Below, one piece after another: positions 11,926-24,124 of a stretch of DNA of 64,000 bases (the stretch's first letter is position 1; each line of letters begins with the position of its first letter). The notes under the pieces were generated by a model. The model was not told the origin of the DNA, searched no databases, and worked only from the letters and a program-made list of their open reading frames with translations. The stretch comes from Chrysoporthe austroafricana (lineage: Eukaryota > Ascomycota > Sordariomycetes > Diaporthales > Cryphonectriaceae). The DNA is taken from the NCBI GenBank assembly GCA_001051155.2, contig JYIP02000013.1, forward strand, positions 434,001 through 498,000. Direction: 5' to 3'. Both the position numbers and the translations under genes were made by a program.

Positions 11926-13950
11926 AGTGATGGGCTTGGAACGGTCTAATGACGGCGATGGGAAAGGCTGATGGAGAGCGAGCACAATGGTCGGCCAACA
12001 CGCGAGGTTTGGGGCAAATATAGTAGAAGCGTTCACGATGTCGTAGGCGTCCCCGGCGATCTGCCCGCTGCCAGAACCGATCCGTTGGATCAGATTCCTC
12101 ATTTACTACAGTATTACGGCCTTCCTCATATGCTCGCACGCGGACTGATTTCAAAGCATACTCCACCTCCTGTGAATATTGCACTCAGGAGGGGATAGTG
12201 CCCGCAAGTTCAATTCCTCCCAGAGCCTGCTGCCTCGCGGCCCATGCGGGGCCCCGACTTTGGCTTACTCTGATTCCAAAAGCAGTCATAGACTTATTGA
12301 CATGATCACCGCCTCTCTCTCCTGCGGAAGGGATCATGGGGGGCCGGTAGTGTCGTACGTCGGCGACGTGCCCTTAGCCCCGGGGGGGCCGGGAGGATCC
12401 CGTGGCGATGGACACAGGTTCCTGAGCGCCGGGTCGCCACGCAAGGGGGCGGTGCGGTCCTATGCTCCGGGAATGCAACGTCGCGGATTTAACAAGCCCC
12501 GAGGCGTCCGTCCATATATTTCCACCAGCTTCCACCTGTTTCAGTGAGGCCTGACGGCCGTCATTTCGAGTCACAACTCGATTGAGTGCGATGTCCCATC
12601 GCTACGTCATTGTGAATTTATGGCAACAGGAAGATGTCAAAGGTGACACACTGATAGATACACACCTGCGGAGGTACTTGAGATGTTGTCAGGGGCTGCG
12701 ACCCGACATCTGGAGAGGAGGGGAGGGGAGGCGGGTGTGCTTGCTTCTAGACCACTGAGAGCACGTTATACTAACCTAAACCTTGAATGCAGCACGCTTG
12801 AATGTGACTCACACAGCAGATTTCATCGCCTCGTTATTGGGTCCACGCGTCCAGCAGCTTTCTATTGCTCGAAGCCCCTGCGCGCCCTCCGCCGTTCCCC
12901 GACACGTCGCCACATCGTGAACTTCTCGATAGCGCCAGGACTGAGCACGCCCTGGATACAGGTCGACATGACGCATCTGTATTCAACAATGTAGGAGGCC
13001 TGAGACTGGATCCGGTTCCCTCAAGCATGATTCAGACGGTCGCCTTGTCTCGATGGGAGGCCGCCTCAACACCGAGTCCGCCCCTGTGTCATCGCACCAG
13101 GCGGTCACATGCCCACGTGTGCAGTTCGCGCAGCTACCTTGACAGTCATACAGCCCCTTTTCGCGATGTTGATTGGTGTAACATGGCTCTCTACGAGCTG
13201 AAGTGATCGAGTTTCGCCTCAGCGTCCGTGAGGGTTGAGTCACCGCCGTGTCCGCATCACCACTGTACCCGCAGATATGCCGTCATAATGAATCTCTGCC
13301 TCTACTACGAGGGATATGAGTCTTTTATTTTGATAATTCACCGGCATTATGCGAGGGATGGAAGTCCTCACACAGTGCGAACGCCTAGACGGCTCAGTGA
13401 CGAGCAGCTGAGTCTGCTCTCTGTTACCTAGACTGCCGGTGACGACGTGGGAAGTAGCCTCAACTTGAGGCATTCGGGATTTTTGGTGGCCCTCGCGAAC
13501 ATTGTCAGCGCGTGACACACTCTCTATCTACTATTTCATTCTTGTTCGTATTTTATTAGTGGGATAGAGATATACTTTTTGTGATTCAAGCCGCGCCGAA
13601 TCTTATATAGATGTGAAAGCCAATGAGTTACAATGTCTCGGACCACTTCGAGAGCTCATTTCCCCTAGTCATTCTGTTAGACGGCTCAAATGTACTATGA
13701 AGGGCCATAGATATCACACATTAGGTCCTGTAGGCTGCCTTTGGCCAGATAAATATATTAGTGAACTCTAAATGAAGGAAGTCGGAGGGAGGGAGCCTTG
13801 CGTGGACCTGTATTTTCCTTGCCAGTTTTAAGCAACTTAATAGAACACATTGGAATAGATTGGACTTAAGTTTCATTTCGGCAGTATTACTCGAACTGTC
13901 CATCTGAGCCCCATATATTCTTCCAAGTCTCGGGATTTAATCCATTGAAA
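11926..13950. other. Intergenic region
   Basis: I see no gene. The left part is the SDR 5' flank; the right part (13500-13950) is AT-richer and is the 3' flank of the DUF7708 gene. Open frames here are short and lack motifs. Confidence 0.55.
12016..12022 (-). promoter_or_regulatory. Putative TATA element of the SDR gene
   Basis: On the minus strand TATATTT lies about 95 bp upstream of the SDR start codon at 11925, a plausible core promoter position for a fungal gene. It rests on sequence and spacing only. Confidence 0.35.
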
Positions 13951-16045
13951 TTAATGGAAAACTTCATCCTCGAATGCAAATGAAAGATCTGTGTCGCCCA
14001 CGTCATCCAGAGACAATATCTCACCTGCGCCCGGATCTAATTTCTCCATCAAACATCCTGACCACCCCGCTGTTGTATAGAGGACTCTCAGCTTCTCATG
14101 GCGCAAGCACTCTATGAGTTGGACAATGGGCCCCTCGGTTCGTTTATGACTGAGGAGGTGCAATCCATCAATGACGCAGAAGGTAGTCCCCTTAAGCAGG
14201 TTAAGTAAGTCCCCCAGGAGTACGAGACCCTCATCCCAGCTGTCCAGAGACCCATTCAAAGCACCAAAGCGCTGTTGAGAGAGGTCTATTGCAGACTCGA
14301 ACTGTACGGGAAGTAACTCGACCAGCTGTCTGATAAGTGCGTAGAGCAGCGCTACCGTCGCTGAGAGCTCTGGCGCAGCTGCTGCTCCTTCCTGCAAATC
14401 GATGTTGCAGAAATATGAGAGCACCGGCAGATTGTACGCCGAACCCAAGTCGACAACTTTGGCGGCGACCATTGTCATGGGATTCTCCAAGCCTTCAAGC
14501 TCTGTTACAGAGTCGCACAGCCATAGCATGTTTGAAGGCTGCCCTTGTGACCACTCACTGAGAGCTGCGATAGTCTGGGTACCAATAGCGGCCGGAAGTA
14601 TATCATCGGTCGACAAGCGTATACGCTCTCGGGAAAAGAAGTCCTCCAAATTCGTCGAGCTGAATGCCACGTCCTCGGACGTGTAAAGCCTTGCTGTGAA
14701 GTATTAGATGGGCATCAGTGATTGGATTGGAATGCAGTCATACCGTTGGGGTTCCTCGCATCCTCAATGAGTCGATTCGTGACCTCCCGAGACTTGATGG
14801 TCCGGCTTGCGAAGCTGTTACGTTCTTGCGTCATAGCCATGTCCTGAAGCAGTTCGTAAGCGTTCTGCCCAACATACTGAAGACGCAGCGAAGCCAGCCC
14901 CTCTCCAAGTAGCTTAAGCTGCTCATCCCTACGTCGATTTGACTCTTCTTCTTTCAACAACTGCTTTTTGACCCAATCCTCGTAGGCTCTTTGCTCTTCT
15001 CGTCGTCGCTCGGCGCCTTCTTTGTCGAGCCTTCGGTCTCTCTGTGACTGTTCGGTCAAAAGCCGAATATATCTCGTCTCAGCGCCCTGGCTTTGATCCG
15101 CAATTTCCCGCACCCTTCTGGATTTCCTATTGATGACTCCTATCTCACCCTCAAATTTGTCGCTGAATTTCTCATTGAAAGAGTCGAGCATTCGACGGGC
15201 GCGCTTCTTCAAAATCCAGCCCATAACATTATTCAAAAAGAGGAAAACGTGATCATAGAGATCTGCAACCACGGCTCGCATAGAACCAACATCGTAAAGC
15301 TTCAGGTTGACACTAGCATCCTGAATGTGTTCACTGATGACCACGAGCCCCTGAGCGATATCCTCGGCAATACGCTGATGAGTAGCGCTGGCCTGTAACT
15401 CTGTTAGCTCAGCATATCCCGAAAATCAGCCGCTCAGGAACTGTCACACTTTAATAATCGCATTGAGACTACCAGTGAAGAGTGATACGTATTCATTCCC
15501 GTCCGGGAGGAGTTTGATGAGAGCGCTGTGCCCGTCGAGAAAGCCACAAAGCTTGTGAAATAACTGCTTCGCTTGACCGATGGTTTTTTGTTTTTGCTTA
15601 TCCTGCCATTGAGTGTTTATGCTTTTGACAGTCTCGACGACGCTTTCAATAGTGGGCGACGTATTGCTCAGGTCCAGCCGTTCATCTCCCGGGGTTTTCA
15701 GGTAGAACTCGATCCATTTCTCGCGCAGCTTAGTCGACTCAGTTAATACGACTTGATTATGCCGTGCTCTATTCCAGTGCAATCGATTTAGTAGGGGACG
15801 GCAAGAGGCAGGACTCTCAACGCTTGTCCTTACTGTGATGGTTCAGACAAATCCGTTGCTGCGAAGAATTTACGCCAGGGCTCAACAGCGTCCTCGAAGT
15901 CGTCACTGGCTGCTTTTGCTTGAACAAGGGCGTGTCCTACGACATGACCGCTCGTTCCTTCTGGCAGCCGTTGCTCCACCTCGTCACTGTAAGAGTTTAC
16001 AATTTTTTTAGCTGCTCTTTTCATTCCCCAGGTCATCGCTGGCAT
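13951..16045 (-). CDS. DUF7708-domain protein with coiled coil and degenerate NACHT-like C-terminus
   Basis: Four exons (15834-16045, 15450-15768, 14744-15392, 13951-14693) close in frame to 640 residues. Introns are 65, 57 and 50 bp; the second has the weak donor GTGTGA but restores the conserved join AIIK-ASATHQRIAEDIAQGL. Residues about 65-230 match the fungal DUF7708 region (FYLKTPGDERLDLSNTSPTI, then VADLYDHVFLFLNNVMGWIL). Residues about 235-340 are highly charged and probably a coiled coil (ADQSQGAETRYIRLL, RRDEQLKLLGEGLASL). The C-terminal part resembles a STAND/NACHT NTPase, but where a P-loop is expected it reads MLWLCDSVTELEGLENPM, with no GxxxxGK[ST]. A Walker-B-like TFCVIDGLHLL is present. 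Such proteins often occur with ankyrin or NLR partners in fungi; their role is unknown and may be in signalling or incompatibility. An additional upstream exon cannot be excluded, because a CAG directly precedes the chosen ATG. Confidence 0.85.
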
Positions 16046-16560
16046 CTGTGAGACCCTCGAGCCTCCGCCAGATTTGAGTGATTAGGTCAAAACAGGTGAA
16101 CTCGGATTCCTAGGTCGACAAGATTGGACAGCAAAGCTTTGTCCTCAGAAGCGTAGAAATCAGGTAGCGTAGGACGGCGTCGTGATATGTGGAAACACAA
16201 CTGTCCCCCTTCAGTTGTCACCCAGTCGAACACAGAGATAAGAAATTCAGTTCTCTGATGACAAATAAATCTGACAGGCATATTAATCGACGGATCCCTC
16301 GCTCTTCAGGCTTGCATTGCAGCTGAAAATCGTGCAGAGGTAGTGGCCATTAGGAGCCGGGTCATCACACCAATTCATGAGCCGCATTTTATCGGGTGGA
16401 TGTGTCAGATGATGGCCAAAGCTAGAAAAAACGTCAAGTATTTGCGCGATATCCTTCTATTGTCACCATTTCATTTGGAAAATTTCTTGCGCTTCAGGGA
16501 GGCCTTGCGCGGGGTACTGTTTCAAGAATTGCTTTGTACGTTGCTGTACCAAGAGAGGGG

Positions 16561-16596
<36 letters not shown>

Positions 16597-17293
16597 TGAT
16601 ACCTTAGCGAGCAGCCTTATCTCCAGATGATCTTCTTCCCCTGAGTAAATAGTGGATGTCCCTTCCTGTCGGTGGTGTTACCTAGGTAGGGTAATGTGCT
16701 CCTAATATCCTTGATGGAGTGGTGGTGGTGGTGGGGTAACCTGCGGCTGGTCACTGTAGGTCAGCTTCAGCTCTGTACTCCATCGACAGTCCATCGGCGG
16801 ATCTCGCGCCTCGGCATGATTCCAAAAAGTGTCCTTCCTGTACTGGGAGCCTTGCAGAGGTAACATGTGGCGGTCCAGATTTCCGCGAGTCCCGAAAGCA
16901 GGCAGCGTAGTGTCGTCAGAAAGATGAGCTATTGGCCAGGATGTCACCACGAGTCCACATACGAATGAGTGCACTGCCTAAATATATGCACGTCAGCTTC
17001 CTGGCATACTCCAAGATCCCCTCTGGGGCTTATTCATGTCTAGTTTCCACATCTTTCCAGCTTCTCACTGTTTCAACGAGGGATTGGGGATGGAAGTGCT
17101 ATCTTACAATAACTCTGCTATTGGGACAGTCGATAGAGAGCCAGTTGCAGCTTCAACAGACCTCAAATCTCGAGTGACAACAGATAGGTTCGTCGTGCTG
17201 TTCGTCCTGTGTTCATAAAGCGATCTCGATCCGCTAACAGTCTATAGCCATATTTCCAGTGTAATATCAATACGATCCGATTCGCCATCCAGT
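16046..17293. other. Shared intergenic region of a divergent gene pair
   Basis: This 1.25-kb region lies between the DUF7708 gene (minus) and the DUF7025-AAA gene (plus) and must hold both promoters. It contains a 30-bp A tract. A minus-strand open frame at 16087-16281 (64 residues) has mixed, protein-like composition but I do not recognise it. No clear TATA element is seen for either gene. Confidence 0.6.
16565..16594 (+). repeat. A(30) homopolymer
   Basis: Thirty consecutive A residues lie in the intergenic region. It could be a simple repeat or the 3' tail of an old retroposed copy, but I see no target-site duplication or recognisable element body beside it. Confidence 0.9.
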
Positions 17294-19899
17294 ATGACCG
17301 ACGAGGCTGAGCAACCTCCTGCCGCCGCGACGGAGACGGACTCTCCACACGAGACCATCCAGGTCGATGTCGAAGCTTCATCTACGGACAAAGAAACGGC
17401 AGACGGACATCCCGCCAAGCCTGCCGCCAGGATACGATATCGAATAGAGTGGTGCCATCGCTTGACTGGGGAAGTGCTTGATCACAAAGACTCAGATGAG
17501 CCTTTGCTGGAACCTGGCGCCTTAGACGACGAGAAGAAAGAAGAAGATGGTCCCATATTTGACGTGGTCACGAGATTTACCGCGAGAAGCGCTGACTCAG
17601 ATGCCCCGTCGACGACATCTGCGGCTCCCGGATCAGCAGCGACTCGCAGCCTCCGGATCTACTCGATTGCCATCATCAATGCTCTTCAAGCTGTGGTCAA
17701 ATACTATCCTGGACAAGACCTCTCCGGTAATATGGTGGAAATAAACTGGCCGTATCCCATCTTGGTTCATCATTACCAAGAACTTGCCGAATTCAAAGAC
17801 TCTTGTGGCCAAAAAAGTCCTGAACAGCTCTGTGTGAGGGAGCGTGACGCTGTCCAGCACATTGAGTGCCTACTGAAGTTTTTAGACGATAACATCATGG
17901 AGTCGGTGCGAGAGGAGGAAGAGCACAATAGAGAGGGCAACCAGACCTTCGACCAATTCTGGCTTGCCTATAGACCTGGCTCCACTGTCATGACCAAAGT
18001 CAGAAACTCCGAGTACTGGGAAGCTTTCGTTGTCCATAGCGTTAACGGAGGGACCTTCGCCAGCCCGCCAGTGAGTTGGGAAGTGAAGGGATGGGTGCTG
18101 GACTATGACGGCACTTATATTGGCAGGAAGGTGCACGAAATTGAAATGGACCGCTACGATGGAGCAAACTCATTTCAGCAGCACACCCGCTTCTTTCCAG
18201 ACCGGGAAAACATCGAAGATGAGGACGCCAAGGAACTGATCGGATGGGGCGAGCTATACTGGTCTTTCATCAACAACGAGTGCAGATACCATGAGGGCAA
18301 GGCCATGACCTTTCCCCACAATCAGGTAGGGTCACCAAGCATAGAAGACTGCCCTTAGGACCCGAGCTACTGAAGTAGCATTGCTGACTATTTCTTTTAG
18401 ATCGAGGGACAGGTTGTGACAGACTTGGACAACTATTACACGACATTCCCCAACGACAGACCTATTTTGATGGATAATACTGACTGCAGAAAGGGCATGT
18501 CTGACTGCTTGTGCGGGGTGTGCAAACAGAGGCCCAAGGAAGTAGAGTCGATTTTCGAGTCCTACAACTTAATTCCGCCACGCGACTCCAGGGAAGTCTG
18601 GGGATCCCCTCACAAGTACCTCCTGATGCCTCACGCAATACAGGCCTTCGTCTTCAAGACAAGAACCTGGGGTAAGATCTTCTGGCCCTGGAGAATACGT
18701 ATAGAACTTCTTTTAACAAGCGTTACAGAGCGGTTGCATGTTAAAAACATCCGCAATGCGGGATTTACCAACTATATGATGGAGAGCCTTGTCATGCCTG
18801 AAGCCCGAGTCAAGACTCTGAAAGCACTTGCCAAGAGCTTCATCCGAGAGAACGCCCGGGAAGAGCGGATTGAAACTCAACCTTGGTCCGCTGACTTTGT
18901 TAAGGGCAAGGGTACTGGGCTGATCTTTCTATTGCATGGCTCACCTGGCGTCGGCAAAACATACACAGCTGGTTTGTAGGATCTTATCGCCCTTGCTCAA
19001 TAGTTACTGATCTGGATAAACGGGATGCAGAGGCCATAGCTGAGTACACAAAGAGACCGTTGATGGTCTTAGCGAGCAGCGACATAGGGACTGATCCGGC
19101 TACAGTCGAGTTGAACCTTGAGAAGAACTTCAAGACAGCTAAGAGCTGGGGCGCAGTCTTGCTCATAGATGAGGCGGACGTTTTCATGGAAAAGCGGAAG
19201 TCGAGCGACTTGGTCAGAAACAGTTTGGTAGCAGGTAAGGAACACAAGATTCAACTTTTGCTTGGTCCGCACAAAAGAACTTGCTGACCTCACCGATTCC
19301 AGGCTTCTTGAGGGCTCTTGAGTACTACGACGGCATTCTGTTCTTGACGACAAACCGAGTGGGCCTATTTGATGTGCGTTTCTTCCGCGCCTTTCATCGA
19401 TCCTAGGTCAATTCGACGTTTAAGTACTAATGCCGGATTCTTCAGGATGCATTTATCTCTCGAATCCACATACAGCTGTATTATCCAGAGTTCACGGATG
19501 TCGAGCGACAAAGGGTCTGGAAAACATTCATAGACAAGCTGACTAGAGAGAGAGGAAAGACTATGAGGGTTACGGTTGACGCCAAGGACTATATCCGTGG
19601 CAAGGAAGTAACAGCAGTGAAGTGGAACGGGAGAGAGATCAGAAATGGTGAGTTCCAGCCCATCGTGTCTTTCTGATGTTGGCAGTGATGCTGATAGACC
19701 CATTTTAGCCTTCCAGACCGCCGTATGCCTCGCCGAATACGCGAATGAGAGGGACGAAGATGACAAGATAAAGTTGACGGATGAGCATCTCAGGGAAGTT
19801 CTAGAGCTATCGCAGGACTTCAAAGCCTATTTGTATAAGCTTCATAAAGGCGATGAAGCGAAACGGGCGCAGTTGGCAAAAGAAAGAGCCGTCGAGTGA
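17294..19899 (+). CDS. AAA ATPase with N-terminal DUF7025-like region
   Basis: Seven exons (17294-18325, 18401-18671, 18729-18971, 19031-19234, 19303-19373, 19446-19647, 19709-19899) join in frame to 737 residues. All introns are GT-AG and 57-75 bp. The N-terminal half has the features of the fungal DUF7025 family (RIRYRIEWCHRLTGEVL; DQFWLAYRPGSTVMTK; ELYWSFINNECRYHEGKA). The AAA core follows: Walker A HGSPGVGKTYTAE near 505-518, Walker B AVLLIDEADVFMEKR near 555, sensor-1 ILFLTTNRV and an arginine-containing SRIHIQLYY segment. The C-terminus carries the AAA lid and a charged tail. All ATPase motifs look intact. These proteins are probably cytosolic or mitochondrial-surface remodelling ATPases; the substrate is unknown. 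The second intron (18672-18728) is 57 nt, free of stops and in frame, so its retention would add 19 residues. It is divergently arranged with the DUF7708 gene. Confidence 0.92.
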
Positions 19900-21015
19900 T
19901 TTTCAAATTTGTCTCACGAGAATTGGGAGGTTTCAGACTCACGTATTTTGTCTATATCACCAAAGATTTGACTGCATCTTTATTCGCAATACGCAGATGG
20001 CGTGGTCATAGTGTCGAATTCTATTAGTGGTCTCTTACGAGTTCTGTAACCTTTCATACACGAACGTCGCCCTCATTCAAGATGAGATTCTGTTGTATAT
20101 GCTCATCAAGGTTCGCTGTTGCTCGCTGCTTAAAAGTGAAAAAAGGTAATCACTCAAATCTAAGTCCTACAACGACCGCTATCAAGATAGTATTCCGATT
20201 TTCCTAAGGCTTACGACCAATTATGGGCTGCGAATATATAAGTCAAAGCTTCATACTGAAGTATGCTCAGGTCCAAATTTAACGGTCCTATGTTCGATTC
20301 AAAGATTCACAATCACCGCATCTTTACAGTTTTCGACGGTTCGCATATGCGATTCACCTTTTGTTTTCTTCTTCCTTCGTCTTGCACGTAGTGAAGCTTG
20401 TATTTGATTTGATCGTGTGTAAATCATATTATAATCCATCATCGCCCATGCGCGGAGATACTCGTATAGCTTCGTAAGCGACGACTGTTCTCCGGTAGAG
20501 CCGAAGAGCGACGTCGAGATCGAAGCATACAAGCAGGATTGGCCAAGATCTGCCCGTAACTTGTATCACCAAAACAATACCTGTTATATCCGTCTCATGG
20601 GCTTGCAAGATAGGGCATGGTGTTAACTAATGGATCGTCTGCCTTAAGTCCGTGCCGTGTCACGCTGCTCCCTTTGTCGCTAAGCTGCACCAACCATGAC
20701 CAAGCATGCCTGGGCGGAACTCCGATCTGACCTGTGTTACTCCGGGATCCTGACACCAGCGAAACATGTTCCAACGCTTAAGAAATGGCTGAACTTTCCG
20801 CAGCACATCATGTCAGCCTAACCACATTTCGTATGCAAAGACTGGATGCACTTCACTTTCGGTCTAACCCCGATTCGTATATGAGACTGGGCATATTAAG
20901 ATGGCGGTTATAAAAGAGCATGATATGTTCCAAGCGGCTTTACCGGCCTCAGACTCCAGCTTTCCAAAATCATACACAGACCTCTACAACTCGACTACAA
21001 GAACAAGACTGCGCT
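19900..21015. other. Intergenic region
   Basis: AT-richer than its surroundings. It holds the 3' flank of the AAA gene and the promoter of the NmrA-like gene. No supported gene; the 77-residue minus-strand frame at 20299-20532 has no recognisable features. Confidence 0.6.
20909..20916 (+). promoter_or_regulatory. Putative TATA box of the NmrA-like gene
   Basis: A consensus TATAAAAG lies 107 bp upstream of the start codon at 21016, a typical position for a fungal TATA promoter. Confidence 0.55.
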
Positions 21016-22269
21016 ATGGCTCCGAAGTACGCCAAGGACCAGCCCGCCGGGTTCGTCAACCGCATCGAGAGGGTGGCCGTCGTCGGTGTAAGTCCTGGAG
21101 CCGCCTTCCGCACAGCTTGACCCTGCGCAGACCTAACACATTGAGTTGCCAGGCCGGTGGACAAGTCGGAAAATGGATTGCGGAGGCCCTCGTGAAGACG
21201 GGCAAGCACACAGTGACCGGCATCACCCGGACGGACAGCACCAATCAGCTGCCTGCGGGTGTCATCGCTGCTAAGGTCAACTACGACGACGAGGCCTCCC
21301 TCGTGAACGCCCTCAAGGGACAGCAGTTTTTGGTCATCACCTTGAACGCCTTTGTGCCCCCGGAAGGACAGAGCAAGCTGGTCAAGGCCGCCGCTAAGGC
21401 TGGCGTGCCCTACGTCTTGCCCAATTTCTGGGGCTATGACCCCCTGGACCAGGACCTGAACGAGCAGATTGGCTTTGGCAAGCGCTTCAGTACGTAACGG
21501 CCCGTTGGAGTACCCGTACTCCGGCCATAAGCCATCCCACTCATGGCTGCGAAGTATCGAGCGCTAACGTGTTGAAATAGTCGAGTTCCGGGAGGAGATC
21601 GAGTCGCTCGGTGTCAGTAAATGGGTTGCGATGGCATGGTATGTGCTTTTCTCAGCCTCATCATTGAAACTCGACGAATCTCCTTGGGCACCATTCTGAG
21701 ACCCTCAATGGGGAATTTGGCTGACATAAGTGGACAGTGGCTTCTGGTATGAGTACAGTCTCGGCGGAAACGCAGACAGGTTCGGCTTCGACTTCAAGGA
21801 GCGCTCGGTGATATTCTTCGACGACGGTAACTTCAAGATTAACACCAGCACTTTCGCCCAGACCGGACGAGCCGTGGCCGCCTTCCTCAGCCTCAAGCTG
21901 TACCCAGAGGATGCGAACGACAAGAGCCCGGCCATCTCCAACTGGGACAACAATTGCTTCTATATCTCCAGCTTCCTCGTCAGCCAGCGTGACATGTTTG
22001 AAAGCGTCAAGCGTGTCACCGGGACCACGGATGCCGACTGGAAGATCACAACCGAGAAGTCGCAGGAGAGATATGCCAACGGCATCGGGGCCATGCAGAA
22101 GGGCGATATGACCGGCTTCGTCAGGATGATGTACACCCGCGTCTTCTTCCCCGAGGGTGGCGCTATCTACGAGAAGAGCAAGGGTCTTCAGAACGATGTC
22201 CTTCGTCTGCCGAAAGAGGATTTGGATGAGGCCACCAAGGAGGCGGTCCGCCGAGGCCTGGAGGGATGA
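21016..22269 (+). CDS. NmrA-like / isoflavone-reductase-like NAD(P)-binding protein
   Basis: Four exons (21016-21087, 21153-21489, 21581-21638, 21738-22269) give 332 residues in one frame. The first junction rebuilds the dinucleotide-binding motif as VVGAGGQVGKWIAEAL, which supports both the splice site and the choice of ATG (MAPKYAKDQPAGF). The protein continues VTGITRTDSTNQLPAGV, then QFLVITLNAFVPPEGQSKLV and YVLPNFWGYDPLDQD, as in fungal atypical SDRs of the NmrA/PCBER type. The motif YxxxK is not present in the usual place. Such proteins bind NAD(P)(H) and either act as reductases (often in secondary metabolism) or as redox sensors; sequence alone does not decide. A TATA box lies 107 bp upstream. 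The 290-residue antisense open frame over exon 4 is a shadow. Confidence 0.9.
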
Positions 22270-24124
22270 GGTCGCTCGGACTCCGTGCGAGCTCAGCACG
22301 CCCTTGATAATCACGTCAATATGAAGCACCTGCCTCGCAGCATCGCCTGACTCGAGAATGAATGAGATACATAAATCCCTGTGTGCATTGAATGCTATGA
22401 CCTGCTTGTTTTCTCTGTGCCTGCCCTGCTCCATGTTTCTCCTATGTAAACTCATGATATCTGGTTGCCCGTCGTGACTTGTTCTTTCAGAGCAGCTGCA
22501 AGCTACCATCGACGCGGGTATACATCTTCTCACCTACTTGCCGAGAGATTGATACTTGCAGCCGTAGTCATCGTGCGAGGAAGGAATGAGTGAGGAGCTA
22601 AGGTTCGAGACGTACCTGACGCTGGGTATAGCGTACGTAGAGTATTGGTAATATTGCTTTGCATCCAGAATTCCCTCCAGTACAGACGTTGGAGCGTCCT
22701 TCAGTGATGATGAAGTCGAGATGGTTGGTGAAAATAAAACTAAGGCATACGGCTCCAAGCATGATCGAGTTATTGTTGCCCTGATCAACTTCAGTCAGTG
22801 CTATACACCGTATCATTACAAGGCAATTTCGAGTCCCCAGTGCCTTAAGAGCTTCCTATCCCAATGTGGTAGGGAATACGAGGATGGACTGGGTAATAGG
22901 GAGAAGACAACAAGGAGCAAGAAACCGGAAATGGGCTTTTTGTACCGGCGAGATATTGATGGGTAATCTGATCTCCTTGGCCAGTATCTATTGTAGGTGC
23001 CAACAGATATTTCAAGATGGCAGATATCATAGCCTATTTTGTTATGCAACAAAAGATTACCGAAGGAGGATCAAATGTAGTAGGAGAAAGGGCGACTGGA
23101 TTAGGCTTCAGGAATTGTATCTGGTGTTACAGTCAGACCATCAGCTACTGCTGACTTTGAACTTCAGTGCAATGTGATGTGTTGGCCTGTGGCATTCACT
23201 CCGCATAGAAAGGTACAGGTCATACATGTATTCACCAGATGTCTTTGTCAGCCTCATCACCTTACGAGTCTGCTATTGATTTATGAAGCTTTGAAATACA
23301 TCTGAAATATCATTGTCACCAAAAGGACTCAAGTTGTGAATCATTCCTTCCTTTTCTTTTCTTTTTTCACCTATCTGAGTTTGGACAGATGTCGGCTGTG
23401 GCATATGAAAGGCCATTCTGAAGCAGTACTTATAAATGGAGAGAACCTTGCCCTACGTGCCCATGTCAAATCAAACCTCACACGGCACCTAGCACACTCA
23501 AACGCAAATCGGACTAAGACAACACAGTCTCGAGTTTTACTGGAGCTTTCAGACTTTCCAGTCGGAATACCAAACAAGTCATTCTCCAGATATCGCTATC
23601 AGTCGTCATTATGGACCAGCCCTGTGTCTGCAACAAAACACCTTGTGAGTGCAACAAAGAAAACCAGCCACCACAGCGTTAGAGAGCACATGACTAGAAG
23701 CGCCATGGCGCTCTGTCTTTGGAACTGGCCGCCGCCACTGGGTATGTTTTGATGTTCGCCGCTGATCGGTGCAGTCTCTGGATTTATCCTACATGGCAAT
23801 ATGAAGTGGGAAGGAAAGTCCACCACCATGAAGCAGCATTTGGGATGAGGTAACTAAGATTAGTGGCTTGTGCAGTAATAACACCTTCGCTTGAACCTTT
23901 TCTCTTGTCGTTGACCATGTTTCTTTTGATATGATGAGGTGCCCTGCTAAAATACACGGGAAACCTGCAGATGAAGGCTGTGGAAGGCAATGCTCACAAC
24001 ACAAGGCCGTCTAAGGGTGAGATCAGTCATTAAGTTTGATATATCTGGAAGACTCTGTGCCATGGTGCTGAATTGGTGTCTCTGGTTTTCGCCCGTAGAT
24101 TACATATGCTGCGAATTGTTAGGG
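22270..24124. other. Gene-free intergenic region
   Basis: This is a relatively AT-rich 1.85-kb stretch between the ends of the NmrA-like and methyltransferase genes. The longest frame (23336-23752, plus, 138 residues) lacks any motif and is probably chance. Otherwise I see nothing. Confidence 0.55.

Noticed and set aside
12195..12235. tRNA-like B-box (agttcaattcc)
   Set aside because: No matching A-box or cloverleaf stems in the neighbourhood.
16087..16281. 64-residue minus-strand frame upstream of the DUF7708 gene
   Set aside because: It looks mildly protein-like but is separated from the gene by a stop, has no clear splice join and no known family.
16343..16630. 95-residue plus-strand frame containing a poly-Lys run
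   Set aside because: The Lys run is only the translated A(30) tract; the remainder has no motif and sits in a promoter region.
21661..22533. 290-residue minus-strand frame opposite the NmrA-like exon 4
   Set aside because: No family resemblance; the sense strand is clearly coding with matching splice sites.
23336..23752. 138-residue plus-strand frame between the NmrA-like and LaeA-like genes
   Set aside because: No motif, no conserved features, low-confidence composition; likely chance.
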